A DNA stretch of 64,000 bases, taken from NCBI GenBank assembly GCA_002441585.1, contig DJWS01000009.1, positions 1 through 64,000 on the forward strand. The letters run 5' to 3'. The notes under the pieces were generated by a model. It was not told where the DNA came from. It saw only the letters and a program-made list of their open reading frames with translations, and ran no database searches. Shown in pieces: positions 34,219-43,452 of this stretch (positions within the stretch are counted from its first letter, which is position 1; every line of letters begins with the position of its first letter). The DNA comes from Candidatus Saccharibacteria bacterium UBA6224. Its GTDB lineage: Bacteria > Patescibacteriota > Saccharimonadia > Saccharimonadales > UBA4665. The translations under genes and the position numbers were made by a program.

Positions 34219-34238
34219 CTCTGTCGCGGGCATATACT
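34210..34238 (+). promoter_or_regulatory. Promoter inside the end of galU
   Basis: TTGTCA (34210-34215), exactly 17 bases, TATACT (34233-34238), then six bases to the ATG at 34245. The best example in the window of a complete promoter with a predicted leaderless start. Confidence 0.7.
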
Positions 34239-34244
34239 TTTAGT

Positions 34245-34502
34245 ATGAATACAGCAGAGTCAATCCTAGTCATCATTACTTCATCGTTCCTGGTGTTGTT
34301 CCTGATCGTGGCAATAGTGGCCACCATCGCAGTGATCAAGCTCATCAAAAAGGTCCGTATCATCATCGACAAAGCCGAAGATGTAATAGAGTCGGCCGAA
34401 GAAGTCGCCGACGCCGTCAAGAATGTCGGCGGACCGCTGGCAGTTTTCAAGCTCATCAAGAATATCGTCGAGCTAGTCAACAAGCACAATAAGCGAAAAT
34501 AA
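34245..34502 (+). CDS. Small membrane protein with amphipathic tail
   Basis: An 85-residue protein. Residues 6-31 form one hydrophobic helix with an ATIAV core, followed by a Lys/Asp/Glu-rich amphipathic region and a second hydrophobic stretch (GGPLAVFKLIKNIVELV). No family is recognised. The clear promoter and the YtxH-like gene 17 bases downstream suggest a small envelope operon. Confidence 0.75.
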   Translation: MNTAESILVIITSSFLVLFLIVAIVATIAVIKLIKKVRIIIDKAEDVIESAEEVADAVKNVGGPLAVFKLIKNIVELVNKHNKRK

Positions 34503-34519
34503 CGAAGGAGGAGGCCAAC

Positions 34520-34936
34520 ATGTTTGGAAACCGTAGCAAAACCGACCCCAAAAAAATTGCGATTGGCGCAGCCATTGCCGGCGCCCTAGGATATCTAGTG
34601 GGCATCCTGACGGCTCCTAAAAGCGGCAGGGCAACACGTCGTGAACTCAGGCAAAATGCCAAAAAGGGTATAGATGAGGCAGAGGCAGAGGTAAAGAAGC
34701 TACACGCCGAGCTCGATGGCCTGATGGATGATTTTGCCAAAAAGCGTGATGAGCTTAGTGACAAGACCGGCAAAGAGTTAAATGAGCTGATCGAGAAGGC
34801 CAAGACAGCCAAAGCCAAGGCAGGTGAGATGCTGAAAGCACTCAAGACCGGCAAAGCTGATGATGCCGAGTTGCAAAAGGCAGTCGCCGAAGCCAACAAG
34901 GCCATCGACCACGTGCGTAAGTATCTGCAAAAATAG
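34520..34936 (+). CDS. YtxH-like domain protein
   Basis: A 138-residue protein beginning MFGNRSKTDPKKIAIGAA, with a GALGYLVGILTAPKSGRATRREL segment (glycine-rich helix then APKSG and basic residues) typical of the YtxH family, followed by a long Lys/Glu/Ala-rich coiled-coil-like region. YtxH members are general-stress envelope proteins of unknown mechanism. AAGGAGG precedes the ATG. A strong terminator follows the stop, closing the operon. Confidence 0.82.
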   Translation: MFGNRSKTDPKKIAIGAAIAGALGYLVGILTAPKSGRATRRELRQNAKKGIDEAEAEVKKLHAELDGLMDDFAKKRDELSDKTGKELNELIEKAKTAKAKAGEMLKALKTGKADDAELQKAVAEANKAIDHVRKYLQK

Positions 34937-34956
34937 ACGATTCCAATCAACTTAAG

Positions 34957-34984
34957 AAAAGCGCGGGATATACCGCGCTTTTTT
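34957..34984. terminator. Strong intrinsic terminator after the YtxH-like gene
   Basis: AAAAGCGCGG, loop GATATA, CCGCGCTTTT followed by more T. The stem has ten pairs and a U-tract downstream on the plus strand; the A-tract makes it usable on the minus strand too. Confidence 0.9.
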
Positions 34985-35043
34985 GTACCCAAACAGGGGG
35001 TACGTTGTAAAAGTTATGTCTGAGACTAGGGCGCCGGGTAGGG

Positions 35044-35049
35044 TATAAT
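35044..35049 (+). promoter_or_regulatory. dnaE -10 box (TATAAT)
   Basis: A consensus TATAAT lies 27 bases before the GTG start. The -35 (TGAGAC) is weak. The leader contains AGAGAGGGAA as a ribosome site. Confidence 0.55.
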
Positions 35050-35076
35050 AGTGGGTAAAGAGAGGGAACAACGCGA

Positions 35077-38000
35077 GTGGCTAAAACGTCGCCTAAAATA
35101 GGCAAAATGGTCGCCTCAAAAGGGCAGCCCAAGCAGACGGCGCAACTGAAGCCGGCCGACTACGTACATCTGCATAACCACACCCAGTACAGTCTGCTGG
35201 ATGGTTTGACGCGCGTGCCGGATTTGATAGATTTCGTGAAGGAGGGCGGCATGGAGGCCGTCGCCATGACCGACCATGGCACGCTCGGTGGTGCCATCGA
35301 ATTCTACAAAACGGCCCAGGCCAGTGGCGTCAAGCCAATCATTGGTATCGAGGCATATGTCGCCGCTCGTCGCCACACCGACAAAGATCCGCAAAAGGAC
35401 AAGAACCGTTTTCACCTGATATTGCTGGCCATGAATCATACCGGTTATCAAAACCTAATGCGACTGAGTTCCATCGCCAACTTGAACGGTTTTTATTACT
35501 ATCCGCGCGTCGATCACGAACTACTCGAGCAGTATAACGAAGGCATCATTGCTTTGAGTGGCTGCATGGGTGGAGAGGTTGGCGATGCCTTGCGCCAGGA
35601 CCAGTACGACCAAGCCCGTCAAATTGCCGAGTGGTACAAGGCGACATTTGGTGATCGTTACTACTTGGAGATCCAAGATCACGGCCATCCCGACAACCCG
35701 CTGCACAGTGCTGAACAGCAGCGTATCAACGAGCAAATCCTACGCCTAGGTCAAGATCTGGATATCAAGGTCGCCCTGACGTGCGACGCCCACTACCTTC
35801 GCCACGAGGACCAAGAAGCCCACGAGATTCTGCTGTGCGTCGGTACGGGCTCGTTCTTAAGTGACGAACGCCGTATGACACTCAAGGATTACCCGCTGCA
35901 TGTCGTAGAGCCACAAGAGCTGATTGATCGCTGGGGCAAGGATCACCCCGAAGTTATATTGACTACCAAGGAGATTGCCGACCGGTGCGATGTAACTATC
36001 GAACTTGGTAATATCCTAATCCCCAAATTCCCAGTACCGGATGGCGAGACTGAGAAGTCATATCTGGACCGCTTGACTTATCGCGGGCTGGCCTGGCGAT
36101 ATGGCGGCATGACGGAGGCGGAAGCATCCAATCTAACCATCGAGGATGCTAAGAAATTACTTGATAAATCTATCCTAGAACGCACAGCCTATGAGTTGGG
36201 TGTTATCGAATCGATGGGATTCAATGGTTACTTCCTGATCGTCCAGGACTTTATCAACTGGGGTAAAGACCGTGGTATCGTCTTCGGTCCTGGACGTGGT
36301 AGCGCGGCAGGTTCGATTATTTCCTATGCACTCAAGATTACCGAGCTCGATCCACTCAAGTACGATTTGCTGTTCGAGCGTTTCCTTAACCCCGATCGTA
36401 TCTCGATGCCCGATGTTGACATCGACATCCAGGACACGCGCCGCGACGAAGTCATCCAGTATTGTGTAGCAAAGTATGGCAGTGAGCGCGTCGCCAATAT
36501 CGTGACCTTCGGCCGGATGTTTGCCCGTAACGCCGTTAGAGACGTATCGCGCGTGCTGCAAGTGCCCTATGCCGAGGCCGATCGTTTAGCCAAGATGATT
36601 CCGCCGCCCGTCCAGGGCCGTCACATACCCCTGGCCGAATCGCTCAAGAACGATATCGATCTCAAGCGGGAGTACGAAACAAATGAAGTCAGCCATGGTG
36701 TGCTGGACCAGGCTATGATTCTTGAGGGCACCGTTCGTAGCCATGGCGTCCATGCCGCCGGCGTGGTGATTGCCCCCGACGACATCGTCAAATTCGTACC
36801 GCTTGAAATGGCCCAAAAGGGCGTCGTCTCGACCCAGTACCCGATGGGACCGATAGAAGAGCTCGGCTTGCTTAAAATGGATTTCTTGGGTCTCAGCAAC
36901 TTGACGATCATCAAGAACGCCTTGCGCATCATCAAGAAGGTTCACAAGCTAGATATCGATATAAATACCATCCCGCTCGACGACCCGAAGACATACGAGC
37001 TTTTCCAGCATGGCGATACCACGGGTGTGTTCCAGCTGGAGTCGGCTGGTATGAAACGTTACTTGCGCGAACTTAAGCCAAACGTATTCGAGGATATCGT
37101 CGCCATGGTGGCGTTGTATCGGCCGGGACCGATGCAGTTCATCGACGATTTCATCAACCGCAAACACGGTCGCAGTGATATCATCTATCCGCACGACAGC
37201 ATGAAAAACGCTCTCGAGAACACCTATGGGGTGCTCGTGTACCAAGAGCAAGTCATGCAGATTTCCAAAGAAGTCTGTGGTTTTACCGGCGGCGAAGCCG
37301 ATACGCTACGAAAGGCTATCGGCAAGAAAAAGATCGATATCATGCGCAAGATGAAACAACGCATGATCGAGGGTGGCCAGGCCGTCTCCGGCATCGATCC
37401 GGCGCTGATGGAAAAGTTCTGGAAGCAGCTAGAGGACTTCGCCGCCTACTGTTTCAACAAGTCGCACGCTGCTTGTTATGGCCTAATCGCCTATCAAACC
37501 GCTTACCTCAAAGCTCATTATCCGGCAGCTTTCATGGCCGCTCTTATGACTAGTGATTACGACGACACTGACCGTCTGAGCATTGAGATTACCGAGTGCC
37601 AGCACATGGGTATCGATGTCCTGCCGCCGGATATCAACGAATCGTTCGTCGAATTCGCTGTCGTGCCCGGCGAAAAGCCCAAAATTCGCTTCGGCATGAA
37701 TGCCATCAAGAACGTCGGTACTGCAGCGGTCGAGGAAATACTACGGGCACGCAGCGAGAACGGACGGTTTGATAATTTGGAACAATTTTTCGCGACTGTT
37801 AATCCGCGCATCGTCAACCGTAAGTCATTGGAAAGTCTGGTCAAGACTGGTGCCTTTGACGCGTTCGGTGACCGGGCCACGCTGCTGCACAACCTTGATC
37901 TGATGCTAGCCTACGCCCAGCGCCTGCAAAAACAGGCGGGTAGTGGACAGACTGACCTGTTCGGCGAGCTTATCGAGGACATTGGGCTTAAGCCTCAATT

Positions 38001-38760
38001 GGTCCTGGACAAACCGGCCGTCGTGCACAATTCACGCGAGGCGCTGTTGTGGGAACGAGAGCTGCTCGGGCTGTACCTCAGCCAACACCCACTCGAGCTA
38101 TTCGAGACGTATCTCGAAGAAAAGACAGTGCCGCTTAATAGCCTCAAGCCGGAGCATGACAACAAGGCCGTCGTCATCGGTGGTGGTATAGTCGATGTCC
38201 GCGAAATCACGACTAAGAACGGGCAAAAGATGGCTTTCGTGAAGCTCGAGGACAGGTTCGGCGAAATCGAGGTCATATTATTCCCGGGCGCCTATCAGCA
38301 GACAATCGGACTCTGGGAGCGCGACCGCGTGGTGTTGGTGCGAGGCAAGATAAGCGCCAAGGATCGCGAGGGCAACATTGGCGAGGAGCTGAAGGTACTC
38401 GTGGATGATGCCCGCGAGATTACCGTGCAACAAGCGCAAGCCTACCAAGCAACTGGCAAGAAACTAAAAGCCCTGACAGCCACCAAGCGTAAAGGCGTAA
38501 CGGTGTCGACATCAGCCAGCAAATCCGCACCAGCCGACAGTAAACGAGTGTATATAAGATTACATGATAGCGCCGATCAAGAGTTACTGCGGCGCATCAA
38601 GCAGATTGTCGACTCTCGTGAGGGCGATGGCGAGGTCGTGCTGATCGTAGGTTCCGATGAAAATAAGCAGGCAATTCGTTTACCAAACAAAATTGCCCTC
38701 AGCCCACCGGTGATATCAGAGCTCACAGAGGTCGTCGGCGCGCCTAACCTTAAGTATTAA
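35077..38760 (+). CDS. dnaE: DNA polymerase III alpha subunit
   Basis: A 1227-residue replicative polymerase. The PHP domain begins with HLHNHTQYSLLDG near residue 31, the palm carries FGPGRGSAAGS and PDVDIDIQD (catalytic Asp residues) near 408-450, then the fingers and tandem helix-hairpin-helix and OB-fold (VVIGGGIVDVREITTKNGQ) near 1030. A Lys/Thr/Ser-rich linker precedes a C-terminal tail. The GTG start gives MAKTSPKIGKM with a basic leader before the PHP domain. No intein or frameshift was seen. Confidence 0.97.
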   Translation: MAKTSPKIGKMVASKGQPKQTAQLKPADYVHLHNHTQYSLLDGLTRVPDLIDFVKEGGMEAVAMTDHGTLGGAIEFYKTAQASGVKPIIGIEAYVAARRHTDKDPQKDKNRFHLILLAMNHTGYQNLMRLSSIANLNGFYYYPRVDHELLEQYNEGIIALSGCMGGEVGDALRQDQYDQARQIAEWYKATFGDRYYLEIQDHGHPDNPLHSAEQQRINEQILRLGQDLDIKVALTCDAHYLRHEDQEAHEILLCVGTGSFLSDERRMTLKDYPLHVVEPQELIDRWGKDHPEVILTTKEIADRCDVTIELGNILIPKFPVPDGETEKSYLDRLTYRGLAWRYGGMTEAEASNLTIEDAKKLLDKSILERTAYELGVIESMGFNGYFLIVQDFINWGKDRGIVFGPGRGSAAGSIISYALKITELDPLKYDLLFERFLNPDRISMPDVDIDIQDTRRDEVIQYCVAKYGSERVANIVTFGRMFARNAVRDVSRVLQVPYAEADRLAKMIPPPVQGRHIPLAESLKNDIDLKREYETNEVSHGVLDQAMILEGTVRSHGVHAAGVVIAPDDIVKFVPLEMAQKGVVSTQYPMGPIEELGLLKMDFLGLSNLTIIKNALRIIKKVHKLDIDINTIPLDDPKTYELFQHGDTTGVFQLESAGMKRYLRELKPNVFEDIVAMVALYRPGPMQFIDDFINRKHGRSDIIYPHDSMKNALENTYGVLVYQEQVMQISKEVCGFTGGEADTLRKAIGKKKIDIMRKMKQRMIEGGQAVSGIDPALMEKFWKQLEDFAAYCFNKSHAACYGLIAYQTAYLKAHYPAAFMAALMTSDYDDTDRLSIEITECQHMGIDVLPPDINESFVEFAVVPGEKPKIRFGMNAIKNVGTAAVEEILRARSENGRFDNLEQFFATVNPRIVNRKSLESLVKTGAFDAFGDRATLLHNLDLMLAYAQRLQKQAGSGQTDLFGELIEDIGLKPQLVLDKPAVVHNSREALLWERELLGLYLSQHPLELFETYLEEKTVPLNSLKPEHDNKAVVIGGGIVDVREITTKNGQKMAFVKLEDRFGEIEVILFPGAYQQTIGLWERDRVVLVRGKISAKDREGNIGEELKVLVDDAREITVQQAQAYQATGKKLKALTATKRKGVTVSTSASKSAPADSKRVYIRLHDSADQELLRRIKQIVDSREGDGEVVLIVGSDENKQAIRLPNKIALSPPVISELTEVVGAPNLKY

Positions 38761-38769
38761 CCAAAGTAC

Positions 38770-38798
38770 TTGCAAAAAAGTAAACAACGTAGTATAAT
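38770..38798 (+). promoter_or_regulatory. Promoter of the surface protein gene
   Basis: TTGCAA (38770-38775), a 17-base spacer, and consensus TATAAT (38793-38798), with a leader of about 25 bases. A near-ideal sigma-70 promoter, suggesting strong expression. Confidence 0.75.
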
Positions 38799-38830
38799 AC
38801 GCATCGTTAAAGTGATTTGGAGATCCTAAC

Positions 38831-39643
38831 ATGCGTAGCAATACTATGGTTCGTTCCAGGGTTCTTGCAGTTAGCGTCGGTGTTTTGGCTGCCGTCGTGC
38901 TTAACCTCGCGCCTGTGTTCGCTATCAGCTCTAAGGCTGTCGAGCACCGCAACGAAAACAGTTACAAAAAATCCAGAATAGTAACCCCGCCAGTTAATGA
39001 TGAACAGGAGACGACTACACCAGTCGAAACCGAACAGAAGGTAGTTACTGAGACTAACACAACCAGCACCAAGCAGTATCTTACCCGCACCAACAAGCCG
39101 GCTGGCGATAACGGTACGGTCAAGACCCACAAGGTCACTACGCCAACTAGTGATATCCGCGACAACCCTAAGGTTTGCGCCTTTTACCTCGACGCCTTCC
39201 AGTTCGATGGCCGTCAATCGGTCGACTGGTACATCGTTAAGCACACCCACGGCGATAAGGTGTTGAGTGGCTCAATCGTACTCAACAGCGGTGGTCACGG
39301 CTACACCCAAAACTACACACTGCCTAACGGCATGTACAAGCTGTATTGGAACTTTGATGGCGAGCATGGCTCGGCCAAGCACAAGGTGTTCAAGGTACAG
39401 TGTGGTGAAGTAAAGGGTGATACCACTCCTGAGACTCCAACCAACCCATCTGGCAAGGGTGGTGACGAAAAGCCCCAGGGTCACGTCCTGTCTGATAGTA
39501 CCGTGAAGAGTGGTGAATTAGTAAACACGGGTACTTCTCCAATCATTTCTACAGTTCTAGCTTTGATGCTGGTTGCCGCAAGCTTTGTGGCCTTTCGCCG
39601 CAAACCAGCTAGCAAGACTGACTTCAGCGACATTGCGCTCTAA
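38831..39643 (+). CDS. Cell-wall-anchored surface protein with LVNTG sorting signal
   Basis: A 270-residue protein with an N-terminal signal peptide (basic RSNTMVRSR, hydrophobic to about residue 31), a Thr/Lys/Glu-rich stalk, a central beta-rich domain with two Cys (KVCAFYLDAF and VQCGEV), and a C-terminal sorting-like signal: LVNTG, then a hydrophobic helix and RRK. LVNTG is a variant of the LPxTG sortase motif. No sortase gene is in view. A strong promoter precedes it, so it is probably an abundant envelope protein. Confidence 0.8.
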   Translation: MRSNTMVRSRVLAVSVGVLAAVVLNLAPVFAISSKAVEHRNENSYKKSRIVTPPVNDEQETTTPVETEQKVVTETNTTSTKQYLTRTNKPAGDNGTVKTHKVTTPTSDIRDNPKVCAFYLDAFQFDGRQSVDWYIVKHTHGDKVLSGSIVLNSGGHGYTQNYTLPNGMYKLYWNFDGEHGSAKHKVFKVQCGEVKGDTTPETPTNPSGKGGDEKPQGHVLSDSTVKSGELVNTGTSPIISTVLALMLVAASFVAFRRKPASKTDFSDIAL

Positions 39644-39659
39644 AGCGCCTCCGGGTTAT

Positions 39660-40700
39660 CTACTGGATAACGCCGACCGTGCGGCTCAAAACGACCCCGA
39701 GGGTCACTAAGCTGAGCGCCACGACATCAAGGAGTGGGTGATGCAGTACAAAACGTTCGCCGCGATTTAATAAGCGGTGCCACGCCAGGCCATGGCGCAC
39801 TAGCAGCAGCGAAAGCGCCACGGCCACGATTACCAGCGTCACCATCAGACTCCACCCCGCCTGACCGTTCGCAACCAATTGGATCCGCGCAATTTGCTGC
39901 GTTGGTGCCACCTCAACCGGCTGACTTTGTTCAGCCGGTTTTGCTTTTAGAGTGTCGTCGGATGGTGTCGGCTTGGCGTTGGCGGTGGCTACTGGCTCGG
40001 TAGTTTTCTTGGCCTCCATGGCAGGTTTGGAGCTGGTTGTGGCTGGCTGGCTGGTAGTCGGTGTTGATGTGGTCGTCTTGGTGGTCGTAGGCGTCTTGGT
40101 AGCCACCACCGTGGTCGGTGAAGCGTACATGGCGACGACCAGCGTCTGTGGCCCCTCACCTTGATAATTCGGGATGTTGATGATGCCGAAACCAATGTTG
40201 GTGTAGCTGGTATTGAGAATATTCGCCCGGTGTTCACTGCTATTCATCCAGCCAGTAACAGTATCGCTGGAGGTAGCGAAGCCATAGGCCAAGTTCTCGC
40301 CGGCTGTCTGATAACTATATCCGGCCTCGGTTATAAAGGCCCACGGTGTCTTGCCAGTCGGTGACACATGCGACCAGTAATCCTTGGCAGCCATGTCGGC
40401 GGCTTTATTCTGTGCGGCAGTGGTCAGTTTGCTGTTGGTAGTCAGCGCCTTGAGCCCGCGTGAGGTGCGCTCTTCGTTGGTGTTGGTCAATAGCCCATAT
40501 GAACTCATGTCGGTCGCATAGCCCAGGACTGGATTTTGCCCCGACGGCCAGATGCTATTGAGCACGAAGCCAAGTCCCACGACCAGCAACATCGGCAAAT
40601 ACGGCCAATATGTCTTGGCGAAATTCTTATGAGCGTGCTGGTGTTTGCCAGTACGCTTGCGATGACTGCGGTGAACTTTTGGTGGGGCGACGAGTGTCAT
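39660..40700 (-). CDS. Membrane CAP-domain (SCP/PR1) protein
   Basis: A 346-residue protein with an N-terminal basic region and membrane helix (about residues 32-50), then a CAP domain: NEERTSRGLKAL, KDYWSHVSPTGKTPW, AGENLAYGF and VTGWMNSSEHRANILN contain the His/Glu positions of the family. A long Thr/Ala/Lys/Pro-rich linker follows, then two hydrophobic segments near the C-terminus. CAP proteins bind lipids or act extracellularly; its function here is unknown. TATACT lies about 30 bases before the ATG. It is convergent with the LVNTG protein. Confidence 0.85.
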   Translation of the reverse strand: MTLVAPPKVHRSHRKRTGKHQHAHKNFAKTYWPYLPMLLVVGLGFVLNSIWPSGQNPVLGYATDMSSYGLLTNTNEERTSRGLKALTTNSKLTTAAQNKAADMAAKDYWSHVSPTGKTPWAFITEAGYSYQTAGENLAYGFATSSDTVTGWMNSSEHRANILNTSYTNIGFGIINIPNYQGEGPQTLVVAMYASPTTVVATKTPTTTKTTTSTPTTSQPATTSSKPAMEAKKTTEPVATANAKPTPSDDTLKAKPAEQSQPVEVAPTQQIARIQLVANGQAGWSLMVTLVIVAVALSLLLVRHGLAWHRLLNRGERFVLHHPLLDVVALSLVTLGVVLSRTVGVIQ

Positions 40701-40741
40701 GCTGTTTGTTATCGATTACTTCGGATAGTATACCATAACGC

Positions 40742-41248
40742 CTATGCTTCGCTAGCGAAGCGCAGCTGGTACAGGGCAGCCGCGGCCGCCTGGACGACAT
40801 TGAACGACTCCTTGGCTCCAAACATCGGTATCTCGAGCGTCACATCAACTTGCTTTAGCAATTCCTGCTCGATGCCTTCGACTTCTCGGCCTAGCAGCAG
40901 GGCGATTTTGGTCGGGGCGTGAAAATCGGGCAGAGAGATAGAATCATCATCCTGCTCAAGTGCCGCCAGAACATATCCCTCTGCTTTTAGTTGGTCTAAT
41001 AGTGGCACGATATCGTCTTGTTGTGTCCAGGCAATGCTTGCTTCGGCGCCTAAGGCGGTCTTGTGGATTTGCCGACCAATCTTGGAGGCAAGATGGGGCA
41101 GACGTGTGTCGCCGTTCGGCAGCGGCGGGTACGGTGTGTAGCCGGTCAGATATACATGCTCCACGCCGAATCCGTCAGCCGTCCTTAGCAGCGAGCCGAC
41201 GTTGTGGCAGCTGCGGATGTCGTGGGCGATGAGGACGATGGAGCGCAT
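40742..41248 (-). CDS. SpoU/TrmH-family RNA 2'-O-methyltransferase
   Basis: A 168-residue SPOUT-fold enzyme. Family motifs are NVGSLLRTADGFGVEHVYLTG near residue 17, LLGREVEGIEQELL near 118 and IPMFGAKESFNVVQAAAAALY near 141; the last holds the AdoMet-binding knot. It methylates ribose in a tRNA or rRNA; TrmL-like tRNA wobble methylation and 23S targets are both possible. TAAACT six bases before the ATG predicts a leaderless mRNA. It is divergent from the PilB-like gene. Confidence 0.9.
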   Translation of the reverse strand: MRSIVLIAHDIRSCHNVGSLLRTADGFGVEHVYLTGYTPYPPLPNGDTRLPHLASKIGRQIHKTALGAEASIAWTQQDDIVPLLDQLKAEGYVLAALEQDDDSISLPDFHAPTKIALLLGREVEGIEQELLKQVDVTLEIPMFGAKESFNVVQAAAAALYQLRFASEA

Positions 41249-41323
41249 GACACCAGTTTAACCCAAGCCTCAAGAATGCCAACCCGACTTTGGCCAGCAA
41301 GCTGCATATGCTTAAATAAGTGC

Positions 41324-42925
41324 ATGTCAGAAAATCTGCGCAACGACGAAGAAGTCGCGACTCAGCGGCGTGCTCGCATATTGGGCATGGCGTATGTCGA
41401 CACGTCGACCATGCAGAAGCAGCTTTACAAGAACTTGCTACCCAAAGAAGAGCTGTATGAGCTCAAGGCGGTGCCGCTCCAGGCTGACCCGCACAACGTT
41501 CTCTTCGGTATAACTACCACGACGCCGCAGACGACCATGCAGCACTTGACGCATCAGTTCCTCGATCAGCGAATCAGCTTTGCCATCATCTCCGACACCG
41601 GCTATCGCGATTTCATGCGCTTGTACGATCCACCGCCGGCCGTGGTTTATCACGACATCGATGTGAATTCCAGCAACAGCGCCGACCTGGCCCAGCAAGT
41701 GTCCGAGACGCTCGACAAGGTCCGCGCCGACGACATGCTGGGTTATCTGGTGTCGCAAGCTCACCGCCTGAATGCCAGCGACATACACCTCGAGACTTCG
41801 CCGGATTCAGTTCGCATTCGCTTCCGTATCGACGGTGTGCTACACCCGGTCGCTACCCTGACTATTGAAAAGTATCGCGTACTGGTCAGTGTAATCGCTA
41901 GCGCCGGCAATATCTCGACTAGTTCCGAGGAGACCCAACAGGGCCACATCGGCCAGCGGGTGCGCTTGGCCGATGGTCAGGAGGTCGACATCAACCTCCG
42001 ACTCGAGACGGCACCGACCATTAACGGACTCGATGTGGTGATGCGTTTGTTTAACCTTAGCCCCGAGATGTACCACCTCGACCGCCTGGGCCTCAGCGAG
42101 GATCAGCGCAGCGTGGTTGATGGCATTATCAGCAAGCCGAGCGGTTTGGTACTGATTGTCGGTCCGACCGGTTCGGGCAAAACGACCACGCTTTACTCCA
42201 TGCTTAATTCGTTGAATAGCGATGAGCGCAAGATCATCACCATCGAAGACCCGGTCGAATACCAGTTCCCGGGCATCAGCCAGCTGTCGGTCAAAAGCGT
42301 CGAAGGTGGTGACTCCAGTTTTGCCAACAAACTCCGCGCTGTGCTGCGTCTTGACCCAGACATCGTCATGGTTGGTGAGATCCGCGACCTCGATACGGCC
42401 CACACAGCGCTGCAGGCTGCCCTGACCGGACACTTGGTGCTCAGCACATTCCACGCATCCTCTGCCGCCGCGGCGTTGACTCGATTGGGCGATGTCATCG
42501 GCGAGAACCCGTTGTTTGTTTCGGCCGTACGTCTAGTGATGGCCCAGCGGCTAGTCCGCCGCCTGGATGATACGACCAAGCAAGCTTACCAACCGACCAG
42601 CGCCGAGATGACTCGGATTTACGAAGTTCTCAAGGATTTGCCGCCAAATTCACCCAAGCCGCAGCTAGAGGGTCTTCGCCTGTACAAGCCCGGCAGCTCA
42701 GCCGAAAATCCCTATGGCTATGATGGCCAGATAGCCATCCGTGAACAATTCACCATGGATGGTGCCATGCACCAGCTGTTCGAGACAAAGCACGAACTGC
42801 TGACGACCCAACAGATCGAAGCCACGGCGCGAGCTAGCGGCATGCGTACCATGCTCCAGGATGCCATGTTACGCGTCTGCGCCGGCGAAACCACGCTAGA
42901 AGAAGTCTATCGCGTCATCGGCTGA
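41324..42925 (+). CDS. GspE/PilB-type secretion ATPase
   Basis: A 533-residue type II secretion/type IV pilus assembly ATPase. Walker A GPTGSGKTTTLYS (near residue 282), the Asp box and Walker B GEIRDLDT (about 350) and the His box FHASSAAAALTRL are present. The N-terminal domain (KNLLPKEELYEL) resembles the GspE N1 region. The tetracysteine zinc motif found in many PilB/GspE proteins is absent. The upstream part of the frame overlaps the divergent methyltransferase and was rejected. With the pilin-like gene at 5200 it may serve a type IV pilus. Confidence 0.93.
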   Translation: MSENLRNDEEVATQRRARILGMAYVDTSTMQKQLYKNLLPKEELYELKAVPLQADPHNVLFGITTTTPQTTMQHLTHQFLDQRISFAIISDTGYRDFMRLYDPPPAVVYHDIDVNSSNSADLAQQVSETLDKVRADDMLGYLVSQAHRLNASDIHLETSPDSVRIRFRIDGVLHPVATLTIEKYRVLVSVIASAGNISTSSEETQQGHIGQRVRLADGQEVDINLRLETAPTINGLDVVMRLFNLSPEMYHLDRLGLSEDQRSVVDGIISKPSGLVLIVGPTGSGKTTTLYSMLNSLNSDERKIITIEDPVEYQFPGISQLSVKSVEGGDSSFANKLRAVLRLDPDIVMVGEIRDLDTAHTALQAALTGHLVLSTFHASSAAAALTRLGDVIGENPLFVSAVRLVMAQRLVRRLDDTTKQAYQPTSAEMTRIYEVLKDLPPNSPKPQLEGLRLYKPGSSAENPYGYDGQIAIREQFTMDGAMHQLFETKHELLTTQQIEATARASGMRTMLQDAMLRVCAGETTLEEVYRVIG

Positions 42926-42940
42926 CCAGCCTCCAGCGTA

Positions 42941-42970
42941 TTGGACAACCTCAACATACGGTGGTATTGT
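42941..42970 (+). promoter_or_regulatory. Promoter of the first WhiB-like gene
   Basis: TTGGAC (42941-42946), 18-base spacer, TATTGT (42965-42970). The leader carries AAAGGA before the ATG at 42991. Confidence 0.5.
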
Positions 42971-42990
42971 TCGATCAGCAAAGGATATAT

Positions 42991-43377
42991 ATGACACAAC
43001 GAGAAGTGCTACCAGAACTTGTTTCCCAGGACGAAATTACTCTCAAAGAAGCCGCACCGCTGTTCGCTAACTATATTGATCCGCAAGGTGAACGCTGGCG
43101 TAATTATGAAGCTGATGCGGCGTGCTTGGGCCAGGACCCGGAGTTATTCATGATTTACGGCAAAGGCGAACATGGCACAGATGCCAAAGCCTTTTGTCGA
43201 ACGTGTCCCGTTGCTCGAATCTGCTTGGCCGCCGCCTATGATCCGGGTGTTGACCGGCACGCTGTCCGAGGAAATATGACGGGCGGAGAACGCAAACGAT
43301 TATTGCAGAGCTTCGTGATGAAGCACAATGCCGTAGTGGCACGCCGTCGACAAACGGAAGAATCCACGGCCGCCTAG
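42991..43377 (+). CDS. WhiB-like iron-sulfur protein, first copy
   Basis: A 128-residue protein with the four Cys of a WhiB [4Fe-4S] cluster: Cys45 in AACLGQD, then Cys69, Cys72 and Cys78 in CRTCPVARIC, giving the canonical Cx2Cx5C. After it the usual GVWGG turn is altered to AVRGNMTGGERKRLL, and the C-terminus is basic. WhiB proteins are redox-responsive partners of sigma factors known mainly from Actinobacteria. The start follows AAAGGA at good spacing. The second copy lies 75 bases downstream. Confidence 0.9.
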   Translation: MTQREVLPELVSQDEITLKEAAPLFANYIDPQGERWRNYEADAACLGQDPELFMIYGKGEHGTDAKAFCRTCPVARICLAAAYDPGVDRHAVRGNMTGGERKRLLQSFVMKHNAVVARRRQTEESTAA

Positions 43378-43452
43378 GCCCGCCCGAATCGTCTAAGCGT
43401 GCTCGACGAAAGCGGATAGATGTTGTACGCTCGTATTATTAATCGGGTACCT

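Noticed and set aside
40746..40761. Perfect 16-base palindrome GCTTCGCTAGCGAAGC
   Set aside because: It lies at the coding end of the methyltransferase without a U-tract; codon choice is an adequate explanation, though a weak terminator role is possible.
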